A stretch of 64,000 nt of DNA, from assembly GCF_002295105.1 (NCBI RefSeq), contig NZ_NSGH01000012.1, positions 1 to 64,000 on the forward strand. Reading direction: 5' to 3'. A model generated the notes under the pieces. It had not been told where the DNA came from. It made no database searches and saw only the letters and a program-made list of their open reading frames with translations. Shown here in pieces: positions 56,051 through 64,000 of the stretch; within the stretch, counting starts at the first letter, position 1; each line of letters opens with the position of its first letter. Origin of the DNA: Salimicrobium humidisoli. GTDB lineage: Bacteria > Bacillota > Bacilli > Bacillales > Halobacillaceae. The position numbers and the translations under genes were made by a program.

Positions 56051-56122
56051 GCATACAAAGGAAAAAGGCAGGAAAAACAGTGCGTTAATAGACGCACGTT
56101 TCTCTTTCCTGCTTTTTTTCCG
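56051..56122. terminator. Terminator between ypfD and fni
   Basis: GGCAGGAAAAA pairs with TTTCCTGC around an inner GTGCG/CGCAC hairpin; TTTTTTT follows on the plus strand and CTTTTTCC on the minus. Confidence 0.65.
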
Positions 56123-56126
56123 CTGA

Positions 56127-57269
56127 TTATTTTTTATATTTATCCAGTTGATCACCAATCATATCGCTTAATGAGAACCCACCGGAATCTTCTTCTTTTT
56201 GATAGGATTCAACTTCTTTTCTCTGGTTGTCTTCATCAAGTTCTTTGATACTCAAGGAAAGGCGCTTCTGATTCTCGTCCACGTCAAGAACTTTAACGTT
56301 CACCGTTTCCCCTTCTTCCAGAACTTCCTGAGGGTTGGCGATGTGACGGGTCGAAATTTGGGAAATGTGCACAAGTCCCTCTACGCCCGGCAGGACTTCC
56401 ACGAAAGCTCCAAAGTTGACGAGACGCTGTACTGTACCTTCCAGTACGTCACCCTGACTCACTTTGTCGCCGATATTTTCCCATGGTCCCGGCTGTGTTT
56501 CTTTCAGCGAGAGGGAAATCCTTTCGTTATCGCGATCCACCGAAAGAACTTTGACATTGATCTTCTGCCCTTCTTCGACCACGTCAGACGCTTTGTTTAC
56601 GTGTTCGTGGGAAAGCTGGGAGATGTGTACGAGTCCGTCGATGCCACCCAGATTTACGAAAGCTCCAAAATCGGTAAGACGCTGTACTGTACCTTCTACG
56701 ACCTGTCCGGCTTCAAGAGACTGGAGAACATTCTGTTTCTGTTCTTTCTCTTCACCCTCGACTACCGCACGGTGGGAAAGGATGACTCTGTTCTGTTCAC
56801 GATCCAGCTCCACTACTTTCAGGCTGAGTTCTTTACCTTTGTAGTCTTCGAAATCTTCCACGTAGTATGTTTCTACGAGTGAAGCAGGGATAAACCCTCG
56901 CAGGCCGATATCAACGACAAGGCCGCCTTTTACTACGTCCTGGACTTCCGCGTTGAAGATTTCTTCATTTTCATATTTGGTCTCTAGATCTTCCCACGCT
57001 TTATCTGCATCTACTGCACGCTTGGAGAGGACGATTTCGTCATCTTCCACTTTTTTGACTTTCAGAGTGATGTCATCGCCTTCTTTTACAGCATCTGAAG
57101 CTGTTTCAATGTGCAGGCTGGACAGTTCACTGATAGGAACGATCCCTTCAACTTTATATCCTACGTCTACGAGGACCTGTTTGTCCTCTACTTTGACGAC
57201 TTTCCCCGTTACGAGATCACCTTCGTTAAATTCTTTCATTCCAGAAATTTCTTGATTCATTTCATCCAT
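56127..57269 (-). CDS. ypfD: S1-domain RNA-binding protein, RpsA-like (YpfD)
   Basis: The 380-residue protein has four S1 domains (GDLVTGKVVKVEDKQ, EIFNAEVQDVVKGG, GQVVEGTVQRLTDFGAFVNLG, GDVLEGTVQRLVNFGAFVEV). It is shorter than E. coli S1 (six domains) and in Bacillus is not essential for translation; it binds mRNA in an undefined way. The ATG at 57269 follows AAGGAGG. Confidence 0.95.
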   Translation of the reverse strand: MDEMNQEISGMKEFNEGDLVTGKVVKVEDKQVLVDVGYKVEGIVPISELSSLHIETASDAVKEGDDITLKVKKVEDDEIVLSKRAVDADKAWEDLETKYENEEIFNAEVQDVVKGGLVVDIGLRGFIPASLVETYYVEDFEDYKGKELSLKVVELDREQNRVILSHRAVVEGEEKEQKQNVLQSLEAGQVVEGTVQRLTDFGAFVNLGGIDGLVHISQLSHEHVNKASDVVEEGQKINVKVLSVDRDNERISLSLKETQPGPWENIGDKVSQGDVLEGTVQRLVNFGAFVEVLPGVEGLVHISQISTRHIANPQEVLEEGETVNVKVLDVDENQKRLSLSIKELDEDNQRKEVESYQKEEDSGGFSLSDMIGDQLDKYKK

Positions 57270-57372
57270 ACTGAGACTACCTCCTTCAAATTCCGACACA
57301 ACTTTGTCATTATTAAAAATATCCTTTTGTTTAACTTCTAATATTTGCACGATTTTGTCAAGCGATAGACGC

Positions 57373-57957
57373 TTATTGTTGATGAAATTTATACAAATGT
57401 CTGATTCTTTCCATGATATAATCCGTCACTTCTTTTGCGCTTGACTTGTTTTCCCTAAAAGACGTCAGATCAATCGGTTCCCCGTAGGCTACTTTAAGTC
57501 TTCTCCCCGGTTTGTAGGGACCTATGATAGCGCAGGGGACCACTACCGCTTCCGAACGCAGTGCAAAAAAACCGAGACCGGTCAGACCCTCTCCGATTTC
57601 GCCTGTCCGCTGTCTTGATCCTTCAGGAAACAGACCGAGAACCTCTCCCTGACTTAAAATGTTAAGACCGTTTCTTAGAGCGTTTCTGTCTCTCATTCCT
57701 CTTTTTATAGGAAAAGCGTGAATGTTATTCAATAGAGAACCGAGCACCTTCTTTTCGAACAATTCCTCCTTAGCCATGAAATGGATAGTACGGGGAGAAG
57801 TGATTCCCACTACCGGAGGATCGAAGTTGGAAATGTGATTGGAACATATAATTACCGGTCCCTCTTTCGGAATGTTCCCTTTTCCCACGACTTTAATCCT
57901 GTATAAGGGGTAAAGAATGACTGAGACCAGACTTCTGGCCAGTTTGTAAAGCTTCAT
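57373..57957 (-). CDS. plsC: 1-acyl-sn-glycerol-3-phosphate acyltransferase
   Basis: The 194-residue membrane-associated enzyme makes phosphatidate. The H-x4-D catalytic box NHISNFDPP and the EGSRQRTG glycerol-phosphate motif are present. The first base overlaps the cmk stop (4-bp overlap), so cmk and plsC are coupled, as is common in Bacillota. Confidence 0.95.
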   Translation of the reverse strand: MKLYKLARSLVSVILYPLYRIKVVGKGNIPKEGPVIICSNHISNFDPPVVGITSPRTIHFMAKEELFEKKVLGSLLNNIHAFPIKRGMRDRNALRNGLNILSQGEVLGLFPEGSRQRTGEIGEGLTGLGFFALRSEAVVVPCAIIGPYKPGRRLKVAYGEPIDLTSFRENKSSAKEVTDYIMERIRHLYKFHQQ

Positions 57958-58634
57958 CGGGTCTTCACCCTTTCGTTGACAAGATCCAATATTCGCTCGA
58001 CCACATTATCAATGGACAATGATGTAGTATCCACTTCCACAGCGTCTTTCGCTTTGACGAGGGGAGATGCGGTCCTGGTGGAATCGATGTCGTCTCTCCG
58101 TTTGATCTCCTCCATCAGCACCTCAAGATCACTCTCGTATCCGGAACGCTTGTTTTCTTCATATCTTCGTCTTGCTCTTTCTTCCACCGAGGCGATCATA
58201 AAAATTTTCAGGTCCGCCTCAGGGATAACCTTCGTTCCTATATCCCTTCCGTCCATCACTACATTCTGTCCGGCTATCATCTTCTGCTGTCTGTTGACCA
58301 TTTCGATCCTCACTTCCGGATAACTGGAAACGGCCGAGACGTGTCTTGTAACCTCATCCGTACGTATTTCTTTCGTAATTTCTTCTCCGTTTACGAAGAC
58401 AAGCTGACCTTCATCCGTCTGCTCAAATTGAATGTCACATTTCATCAGCACTTCCAGCACTTCTTTCTCAGAAGAAAGATCCGCCCCCTCCTTTATCGTT
58501 TTAAGCGTCAGCGCTCTGTACATCGCGCCGGTATCGACGTATATGTAGGTAAGAGCGTGAGCCACTTTCCTGGCCACTGTACTTTTTCCGGCGGCTGCCG
58601 GACCATCAATAGCTATTGAAACTGTATCACACAT
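57954..58634 (-). CDS. cmk: Cytidylate kinase
   Basis: This 226-residue enzyme phosphorylates CMP and dCMP. The P-loop GPAAAGKSTVARK, YVDTGAMYRALTL and the GRDIGTKVIP motif are intact. It completes the pyrimidine salvage begun by Cdd. Confidence 0.97.
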   Translation of the reverse strand: MCDTVSIAIDGPAAAGKSTVARKVAHALTYIYVDTGAMYRALTLKTIKEGADLSSEKEVLEVLMKCDIQFEQTDEGQLVFVNGEEITKEIRTDEVTRHVSAVSSYPEVRIEMVNRQQKMIAGQNVVMDGRDIGTKVIPEADLKIFMIASVEERARRRYEENKRSGYESDLEVLMEEIKRRDDIDSTRTASPLVKAKDAVEVDTTSLSIDNVVERILDLVNERVKTR

Positions 58635-58695
58635 AAGTCCTTCCTCCGTTCACTTTTATAGTACTGTGTCAGAATAACACAGAACTATCACCTAT

Positions 58696-59337
58696 TCACT
58701 TGTACTCCATGTTTTTCATGTATCTTTGCTGTTCAAACCCATATTTTATAATTGTCTGTCTGTCTTTTTCGGCAAGTCCTTCAAACTTGACTGAAATAAT
58801 CCCCGGTGTCGACCCTCTCGGTTCCGCCTGACGAATAATGACAGCTTCCGTCTCTACATAGTTGTACCCGCCCGAATTCATAGGTAAAACCATCGTGACA
58901 TATATGTGCTGCCCTTTGTTGAATTGAGCGTCGGCAGGCTGTACGAAAGCTGCACCTCCTCCACTGAGATCAGCGGTTACCGTATGGTAGTTATGGTCTT
59001 TCGTATTGATGGCAACGTCGACGGAAGTTTTCGTCCTTACGTATCTTCTCCGCTGAATCCTTTTGAGGAACTCCTGTCCCGGGAAGGTAATCTCCAGAAC
59101 GGGGATAGTCAGCTTCTTCCTGGACACCACCTGTGTCTCGAACTGATAGACTGCGGCGTCTTTACCTACATAGCTTCCTTTAAATTCGGTCCCCTCCAGA
59201 AAAAAAGAGATTTTTCTTGTTTCGCTGTGGACAGGGTAATCGACATAGAGCTTTTCTTTCTCCACTTCCTGCACTTTACAGTAAAACTCTTCATTTTCTT
59301 CTGCAGTCAAAACCAGTTCTGTTCCAACTTCAATCAT
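58696..59337 (-). CDS. motI: PilZ-domain protein YpfA/MotI, c-di-GMP-binding flagellar brake
   Basis: The 213-residue protein has an N-terminal YcgR-like domain and a C-terminal PilZ domain with the c-di-GMP motifs RRYVR near 105 and DLSGGG near 127. In B. subtilis it binds MotA and stops the flagellar motor. Its presence implies, but does not prove, motility and c-di-GMP signalling. It lies between cmk and prsW; ypfB, ypeB and sleB are missing. Confidence 0.93.
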   Translation of the reverse strand: MIEVGTELVLTAEENEEFYCKVQEVEKEKLYVDYPVHSETRKISFFLEGTEFKGSYVGKDAAVYQFETQVVSRKKLTIPVLEITFPGQEFLKRIQRRRYVRTKTSVDVAINTKDHNYHTVTADLSGGGAAFVQPADAQFNKGQHIYVTMVLPMNSGGYNYVETEAVIIRQAEPRGSTPGIISVKFEGLAEKDRQTIIKYGFEQQRYMKNMEYK

Positions 59338-59443
59338 TGACCTCCACCCTTTCTGAGCCCTTAGTACTAATATTATCGCAAATAAGTAGCGTAAATAGAA
59401 GTTAAAAATGATAAAAAATTACTTTTCTAGTACAAAAAGGCTA

Positions 59444-60118
59444 CTATCCCTGAAGATGATGAGTATTTGCAAGCTTGATCAGCTGGAAACCCACTACCCA
59501 CAGAATCACCATGAAAGGGAGGAGGCTGTACAGCCATGCGGGTAAACTCACCATGTACCCGTAGGATCCGTGGAGAAGAGCCGGGATCACGAGAGCGAAA
59601 GCTATACACCATTTCTTTCTGTCTGTACGGAATTTCGCTTTCCCCATGTAATAACCCATGATCAAACCGAACAGGGCGTGGGAGGACACCGGGAATACCG
59701 CACGCAGAAATGCTATTTCTATACCGTTCGAAAAGATATAAATTATATTTTCCACAGTGGCGAACCCGAGACTCAAAGATACTCCGTAAATGATTCCATC
59801 GTAGTGGTGATCGAAGTTTTCGTGTTTGAAAACGATAAATAAAAAAAAGAACCATTTAAAGAATTCTTCAAGAAAGCCTGCCGACAAAAACGGTTTCCAT
59901 ACCGTTCCCGTTAAATACTGTTCCTGTTCGATCCCGTACTGAACAAACATGATTGGGAAAACTAACAGACACCCGACGATGAACACCCGGATAATAAGAG
60001 AGAGCGGCTCCAGTTCCATTTTTTTATTTAAATATATATATGTCATAAGCGCTATTATCGGCGCGACTGCAGTAATCAGTAATGCCAAATTCAATGCCCC
60101 GCTTTCCATTCCTTCCAT
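59444..60118 (-). CDS. prsW: PrsW family intramembrane protease
   Basis: The 224-residue polytopic membrane protease cleaves an anti-sigma factor (RsiW in B. subtilis) at site 1. Conserved motifs: EEFFKWF (EE-x2-K), the FATVEN region and SSHALFGLIMGYYMGKA. It has seven to eight hydrophobic segments. Which anti-sigma factor it would act on is not visible in this window. Confidence 0.93.
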   Translation of the reverse strand: MEGMESGALNLALLITAVAPIIALMTYIYLNKKMELEPLSLIIRVFIVGCLLVFPIMFVQYGIEQEQYLTGTVWKPFLSAGFLEEFFKWFFFLFIVFKHENFDHHYDGIIYGVSLSLGFATVENIIYIFSNGIEIAFLRAVFPVSSHALFGLIMGYYMGKAKFRTDRKKWCIAFALVIPALLHGSYGYMVSLPAWLYSLLPFMVILWVVGFQLIKLANTHHLQG

Positions 60119-60177
60119 TTCATATTATCATGAGATGACAGGAAAAGGTAGAGACTATGGGAGATGGAGGTACACAG

Positions 60178-61146
60178 ATGAAAAACATACTGATTATCCA
60201 TACAGGCGGCACGATTTCGATGGAGGAAAACACCAGTACCGGTGAAGTGAATACTACTTCGGAACACCCGTTATCCGAAGCGACGAAACACTTGAAACAC
60301 ATAGCCAACATCACCGATGAAGCTGCGTTTCACGTTCCTTCCCCTCACATGCAGCCCCGCCACATGCTTCAGCTTGGACAGCTGATCCATGAACGGTTCA
60401 CCGAGAAGAAGTTCGATGGAATAGTCGTTACTCACGGAACAGATACACTTGAAGAGACTGCATATTTCCTTGACCTGTTTCTGCAGACGAGAAAGCCCGT
60501 CATCGTTACGGGAGCTATGCGAAGCGCTAATGAGATTGGGGCGGACGGCCTGTACAACCTGATCACTGCCGTCCGGGTAGCAAGCAGCGATGAGGCGCAC
60601 GAAAAAGGAACGCTCGTAGTTATGAATGACGAGATACATACTGCTAAAAGTGTAACCAAAACTTCCACAAGTAACGTTGCTACGTTTCAGAGCCCCCAGT
60701 ACGGCCCGATAGGTATTACGACTAAACAGGAAGTTTTCTTTCACCATAAAATCACTTACAGAGAAGCTTACCCTGTACAACAACTGTCTAAAAACGTCGT
60801 TCTGCTGAAAGTATACGCCGGTATGGACGGCTCCATTATCGATTCCCTGCTGGACTCCCGGGTGGATGGTCTCGTAATTGAAGCTTTAGGACAGGGGAAT
60901 GTTCCGCCTTCCATGATCGGTTCGCTTACGGCAGCAGTAGAAGCAGGGGTGCCCGTGCTTGTTGTATCCCGTTGTTACCAGGGATTCGTCCAGCCCACTT
61001 ACGCTTACGAAGGCGGCGGGAAGCACCTTGAAGATATCGGTTTGATTTTCGCAAATGGATTAAACGGACCTAAAGCAAGACTAAAATTAATGTTGGCCCT
61101 TGAAATGACGAATAACCGGGCAGAAATCATTTCCATGTTCCAGTAA
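60178..61146 (+). CDS. ansA: L-asparaginase
   Basis: The 322-residue type I asparaginase converts asparagine to aspartate and ammonia. The catalytic Thr motifs HTGGTISM (N-terminus) and VVTHGTDTLEETAYFL are intact. The ATG at 60178 is set by TGGAGGT. It is transcribed divergently from prsW and ends in a 13-bp GC-rich hairpin. Confidence 0.95.
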   Translation: MKNILIIHTGGTISMEENTSTGEVNTTSEHPLSEATKHLKHIANITDEAAFHVPSPHMQPRHMLQLGQLIHERFTEKKFDGIVVTHGTDTLEETAYFLDLFLQTRKPVIVTGAMRSANEIGADGLYNLITAVRVASSDEAHEKGTLVVMNDEIHTAKSVTKTSTSNVATFQSPQYGPIGITTKQEVFFHHKITYREAYPVQQLSKNVVLLKVYAGMDGSIIDSLLDSRVDGLVIEALGQGNVPPSMIGSLTAAVEAGVPVLVVSRCYQGFVQPTYAYEGGGKHLEDIGLIFANGLNGPKARLKLMLALEMTNNRAEIISMFQ

Positions 61147-61165
61147 ATATAGAAGCACTGAAAAT

Positions 61166-61208
61166 CCCCCCTCGGAAACCGGACTCTCCGCTTTCCGAGG
61201 GGGGTATT
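61166..61208 (+). terminator. Terminator of ansA
   Basis: CCCCCCTCGGAAA (61166-61178) and TTTCCGAGGGGGG (61192-61204) form a perfect 13-bp stem; the T-run that follows is short (TATTTA). Confidence 0.7.
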
Positions 61209-61278
61209 TATGACGGAAGAAGAATATAATTCTCCACCTCGTTCTATTATGTGACCTGTTCCGGTTTTTCCTGACAGA

Positions 61279-62271
61279 TCAGGTGAGAGGCTCTTTTTCC
61301 GTACATATATCTGCAGCGATCTTTCCTCCGTGCCATCTTCCATTCTCGATAAAGATCTCGTTATTGTTATAACCTGCGGCTATGACCCCGGCTACATACA
61401 CACCGGATACGTTCGTTTCCATAGTCTCTTCGTTAAATACCGGCCGACCCGTCTCTTCATTGATTTCCACACCTATACTTTTGATAAAAGGGTGATCAGG
61501 TTTATAACCGGTCATGGCGAAAGTAAAGTCGTTGGCCCTCGACTTTCTTTCCCCGTTCACCTCATAAACTATTTCGTCATCCGTTATTTCTACAATCTCC
61601 GCACCAAATTCCATATTCACGATCCCTTTATCCACAAGGGCAGAGAACTGCGGAAGAATCCATGGTTTAATACTTGGAGAATAGTCACCTCCGCGATAAA
61701 GCACCGTTACCCTGGCTCCTGCCTTGACCAGTTCCAAAGCTGCATCCGCTGCCGAGTTTTTCCCTCCGACGACGGCCACTTCTTTATCGAAAAATGGGTG
61801 GGCTTCTTTAAAATAATGACTGACCTTATCTTTATCCTCACCCGGTACTTTCATATAATTAGGCTGGTCATAATACCCGGTAGCCACCACAAGGTAATCA
61901 GCCTGATATTTTCTCTTTTGATCCGTCATCTCTCTGTGAGTTTCCAGGACGAAACCATCTTCCGTTTTCTCTACGTGTACTACCTTCTCAAACGTGTTTA
62001 TTCTGAGATTTTTTCTCTTCGACACGCCCCGATAATAAGTCAGCGCTTCGTTTCTGACAGGTTTCTGTCTTTCGGATATGAAGGGTACATCCCCGATCTC
62101 CAGTTTTTCACTCGAACTGAAAAACGTCTGGTGAGTCGGGTAATGGTAAATGGAATGCACTATGTTCCCTTTTTCTAAAATGAGAGGCTCGATCCCTTTT
62201 TTCTGCATCTCTATTGCAGTGCTCATGCCGCAAGGGCCTCCTCCAATAATTATCACTCGTTCCCGTTGCAA
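61279..62271 (-). CDS. ypdA: Bacillithiol disulfide reductase YpdA (Bdr)
   Basis: The 330-residue FAD/NADPH oxidoreductase reduces bacillithiol disulfide. FAD-binding VIIIGGGPCGMSTAIEMQKKG (start), VAVVGGKNSAADAALELVKAGA for NADPH, and C-terminal GVYVAGVIAAGYNN are present. I place the start at TTG 62271, 8 nt after GGGAG. It pairs functionally with bshA at 31.4 kb. Confidence 0.93.
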   Translation of the reverse strand: MQRERVIIIGGGPCGMSTAIEMQKKGIEPLILEKGNIVHSIYHYPTHQTFFSSSEKLEIGDVPFISERQKPVRNEALTYYRGVSKRKNLRINTFEKVVHVEKTEDGFVLETHREMTDQKRKYQADYLVVATGYYDQPNYMKVPGEDKDKVSHYFKEAHPFFDKEVAVVGGKNSAADAALELVKAGARVTVLYRGGDYSPSIKPWILPQFSALVDKGIVNMEFGAEIVEITDDEIVYEVNGERKSRANDFTFAMTGYKPDHPFIKSIGVEINEETGRPVFNEETMETNVSGVYVAGVIAAGYNNNEIFIENGRWHGGKIAADICTEKEPLT

Positions 62272-62358
62272 AATCGTCACTCCCTGTCTGTTATAACTTA
62301 GCGGGTTGCACCCGGTACCTATCTGCAAAAATGAATAAGCTCCGGATTATAAAATCAC

Positions 62359-62398
62359 CTAAAAAATCTCCTATCAAAATAATGATAGGAGATTTCCG
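62359..62398 (-). terminator. Terminator of the glutamate dehydrogenase gene
   Basis: AAATCTCCTATCA (62364-62376) and TGATAGGAGATTT (62383-62395) form a 13-bp stem; on the minus strand TTTTTTAGG follows. Confidence 0.9.
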
Positions 62399-62411
62399 TT
62401 CCAATATCAAC

Positions 62412-63674
62412 TTAAACCCATCCACGGAACCGGGCGGCTTCCGCCATCTTACGTACCCCGACCATGTAGGCAGCCAGGCGCATGTCCACTCTTCTGGTTT
62501 CTGCCGTATTATAGATGTTATCAAAACCTTTGACGATGACCTGGTGTAATTTCTCTTCCACTTCATCTTCTGTCCAGTAGTATCCCTGATTGTTCTGTAC
62601 CCATTCAAAATACGATACAGTCACACCACCTGCTGAAGCCAGCACGTCAGGGACCAGCAGAATCCCTCTGTCCGAGAGGATTTTCGTACCACCAAGAGTA
62701 GTCGGTCCGTTAGCTGCTTCTACCACTATGCTCGCCTTAACGTTATGCGCATTTTCTTCGGTGATCTGGTTTTGCACAGCTGCAGGTACCAGTACATCAC
62801 AGTCGAGCTCAAGAAGCTCTTTATTAGTGATAGTGTCATCGAACAGGTTCGTTACCGTACCGAAACTGTCCCTGCGGTCAAGAAGATAATCGATATCAAG
62901 TCCTTCCGGGTCATAAAGACCACCGAGGGCATCAGAAATACCTACAATTTTCGCACCTTTGTCATACATGAATTTGGCCAGAAAACTGCCGGCGTTCCCG
63001 AAACCCTGAACTACGACGCGTGCTCCTTCGATATCTATCCCTTTTTTCTTCGCAGCTTCGTCGATGCAGATCGTTACACCCTTGGCCGTAGCCGTCTCCC
63101 TGCCGTGTGATCCGCCCAGTACAATCGGCTTACCCGTAATGAAACCGGGATTGTTGAATTCATCAATCCGGCTGTACTCATCCATCATCCAGGCCATAAT
63201 CTGGGAGTTTGTAAATACGTCAGGAGCCGGTATATCTTTTGTCGGACCTACGATTTGACTTATGGCACGGACATATCCACGGCTTACCCCTTCAAGTTCA
63301 CGGAAGGACATCTCTCTCGGATCGCAAATAATACCGCCTTTACCTCCGCCATAGGGAAGATCAACGATACCTGCTTTAAGACTCATCCAGATAGAGAGGG
63401 CTTTGACCTCCGTTTCATTGACATCCGGATGAAAGCGCACTCCACCCTTTGTAGGACCGATGGCATCGTTGTGCTGCGATCGGTACCCCGTGAATATCTT
63501 TATCGAACCGTCATCCATCCGGACAGGTATGCGTACTGTCATCATGCGAACAGGTTCTTTCAGTAACTCATACACTTCTTCCGGATACCCGAGTTTATCA
63601 AGGGCATTCTGAATTATAGTTCTCGTGGAAGTTAACACATTCATATTTTTATCTTCCGGTTTATCGGCTACCAT
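62412..63674 (-). CDS. gudB: NAD-specific glutamate dehydrogenase (GudB/RocG type)
   Basis: The 420-residue catabolic enzyme converts glutamate to 2-oxoglutarate and ammonia. Catalytic MSLKAGIVDLPYGGGKGGI, DIPAPDVFTNSQIMAWM and the nucleotide loop VVQGFGNAGSFLAKF are intact. I see no internal tandem-triplet duplication like that which inactivates GudB of B. subtilis 168. A cre-like site upstream suggests catabolite control, as for rocG. The ATG at 63674 lies 7 nt after GGGGG. Position next to ypdA supports gudB by synteny. Confidence 0.94.
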   Translation of the reverse strand: MVADKPEDKNMNVLTSTRTIIQNALDKLGYPEEVYELLKEPVRMMTVRIPVRMDDGSIKIFTGYRSQHNDAIGPTKGGVRFHPDVNETEVKALSIWMSLKAGIVDLPYGGGKGGIICDPREMSFRELEGVSRGYVRAISQIVGPTKDIPAPDVFTNSQIMAWMMDEYSRIDEFNNPGFITGKPIVLGGSHGRETATAKGVTICIDEAAKKKGIDIEGARVVVQGFGNAGSFLAKFMYDKGAKIVGISDALGGLYDPEGLDIDYLLDRRDSFGTVTNLFDDTITNKELLELDCDVLVPAAVQNQITEENAHNVKASIVVEAANGPTTLGGTKILSDRGILLVPDVLASAGGVTVSYFEWVQNNQGYYWTEDEVEEKLHQVIVKGFDNIYNTAETRRVDMRLAAYMVGVRKMAEAARFRGWV

Positions 63675-63716
63675 CACTAAACCCCCTATATGAAAATCAT
63701 CACGTCATCAGTGAAT

Positions 63717-63743
63717 AGTATACACTCATTCAGCGGGATTGAA
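63717..63743 (-). promoter_or_regulatory. Glutamate dehydrogenase promoter
   Basis: Minus-strand -10 TATACT (63717-63722) with a weak -35 TTTTCA 17 nt upstream. Confidence 0.45.
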
Positions 63744-63783
63744 AAGGAACCTTTTCTTCCCCGTCGAAAGAACTCCCGTGTCG

Positions 63784-63797
63784 GGTAAGCGTTTTCA
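63784..63797 (-). promoter_or_regulatory. cre-like site (CcpA) upstream of the glutamate dehydrogenase gene
   Basis: Minus-strand TGAAAACGCTTACC matches eight of the nine fixed positions of TGNAANCGNWNNCA. It lies about 70 bp upstream of the -10 and just past the terminator of the upstream gene. Confidence 0.6.
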
Positions 63798-63801
63798 TAA
63801 T

Positions 63802-63840
63802 TCGGGAAAAATTCTGCACTCAGAAGAATGCAGAAAATTT
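63802..63840 (-). terminator. Terminator overlapping the stop of the upstream adaptor gene
   Basis: On the minus strand TTCTGCATTC-TTCT-GAGTGCAGAA is a 10-bp stem (one G-T pair), followed by TTTTT. The TGA stop (63820-63822) lies at the loop/arm boundary. Confidence 0.85.
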
Positions 63841-64000
63841 ATCCACAGCGGTACCGTCCGTAATCTTCACTCCGTATTCTTCCAGCCAGACAGACGTCAT
63901 TGCAGTGGCGCTGCCGAATTCAGAGAGTACCGCTACAAGATCTTCCTTGTTTACGTTCTCCACTTCGTGTTCTTCCAGCAGCAGGTAATAGCCATCCCTT
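63820..64000 (-). CDS. MecA-family adaptor protein, C-terminal part (probable MecB/YpbH)
   Basis: Only the last 59 codons lie in the window; the gene continues past 64000. The readable end runs RDGYYLLLEEHEVEN, then SEFGSATAMTSVWLEEYGVK, then DKFSAFF, and resembles the C-terminus of MecA/MecB, the adaptors for ClpC. The position upstream of the glutamate dehydrogenase matches ypbH (mecB) of B. subtilis. The identification rests on 59 residues and synteny. A terminator overlaps its stop codon. Confidence 0.65.
   Translation of the reverse strand, partial: RDGYYLLLEEHEVENVNKEDLVAVLSEFGSATAMTSVWLEEYGVKITDGTAVDKFSAFF

Noticed and set aside
62412-63674. Cryptic, inactive GudB as in B. subtilis 168
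   Set aside because: No tandem triplet duplication is visible and all catalytic motifs are intact.

Overview
The window is chromosomal DNA from a low-to-mid GC Bacillota, almost certainly family Bacillaceae. The evidence is the gene set (GpsB, RecU, DnaD, YozE, TRAP/MtrB, bacillithiol genes, split heptaprenyl-diphosphate synthase, menaquinol:cytochrome c reductase), a type B RNase P RNA, strong AAGGAGG ribosome-binding sites and frequent TTG/GTG starts. Gene order from about 13.6 kb to the right edge follows the ypsC-ponA-dinG-bshA-dapB-qcr-aro-hep-hbs-der-cmk-gudB segment of Bacillus subtilis 168 (synteny recalled from knowledge, not searched). At many points genes present in B. subtilis are missing. 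Several of these are sporulation or germination genes (spoIVA, yphA/seaA, sleB-ypeB, ypjB), so I infer an asporogenous lineage. A moderately halophilic non-sporing genus such as Salimicrobium would fit, but that assignment is a guess.

Layout. 1-1.2 kb: AT-rich edge with one small GRAM-domain gene and a tandem duplication. 1.2-12 kb: msrAB, ung, sbcDC, yozE, tatAC, thyA-folA and a DUF72 gene, nearly all on the minus strand. 12-13.5 kb, plus strand: cold-shock gene with a long leader, then a preQ1 riboswitch controlling a queuosine-precursor transporter and an RNase H. 13.6-17.3 kb, minus strand: THUMP methyltransferase, rnpB, gpsB, ypsA, cdd, yppE. 17.6-21.7 kb, plus strand: recU-ponA; PonA carries an unusual tail of about 400 residues. 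21.8-34.2 kb, minus strand: nth, dnaD, asnS, aspB, ypmB, ypmA, dinG, birA, cca, bshA, mgsA, dapB, mazG-like. 34.3-47.1 kb: YitT, zinc metallopeptidase, ypjA, qcrCBA, ypiF, ypiA and the aromatic block aroA-tyrA-hisC-aroH-aroB-aroC. 47.4-51.1 kb: ndk, hepT, menG, hepS, mtrB, hbs. 51.4-64 kb: yphF, yphE, gpsA, der, fni, ypfD, plsC, cmk, motI, prsW, ansA, ypdA, a glutamate dehydrogenase and the 3' end of a mecA/mecB-type adaptor gene.

How the genes work together. The window couples central housekeeping (shikimate pathway, heptaprenyl and menaquinone synthesis feeding the Qcr complex), DNA maintenance (SbcCD, RecU, Nth, Ung, DinG, DnaD), cell-wall growth and division (PonA, GpsB) and redox protection (MsrAB, BshA, YpdA). 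I see no phage, CRISPR array, toxin-antitoxin pair or intact insertion sequence. The most informative signals are regulatory (preQ1-I riboswitch over a ribosome-binding site, CcpA-type cre sites at gudB and ndk, a LexA-like box at tatA), the PonA tail, and the pattern of losses, notably a missing trp operon beside a retained TRAP gene.
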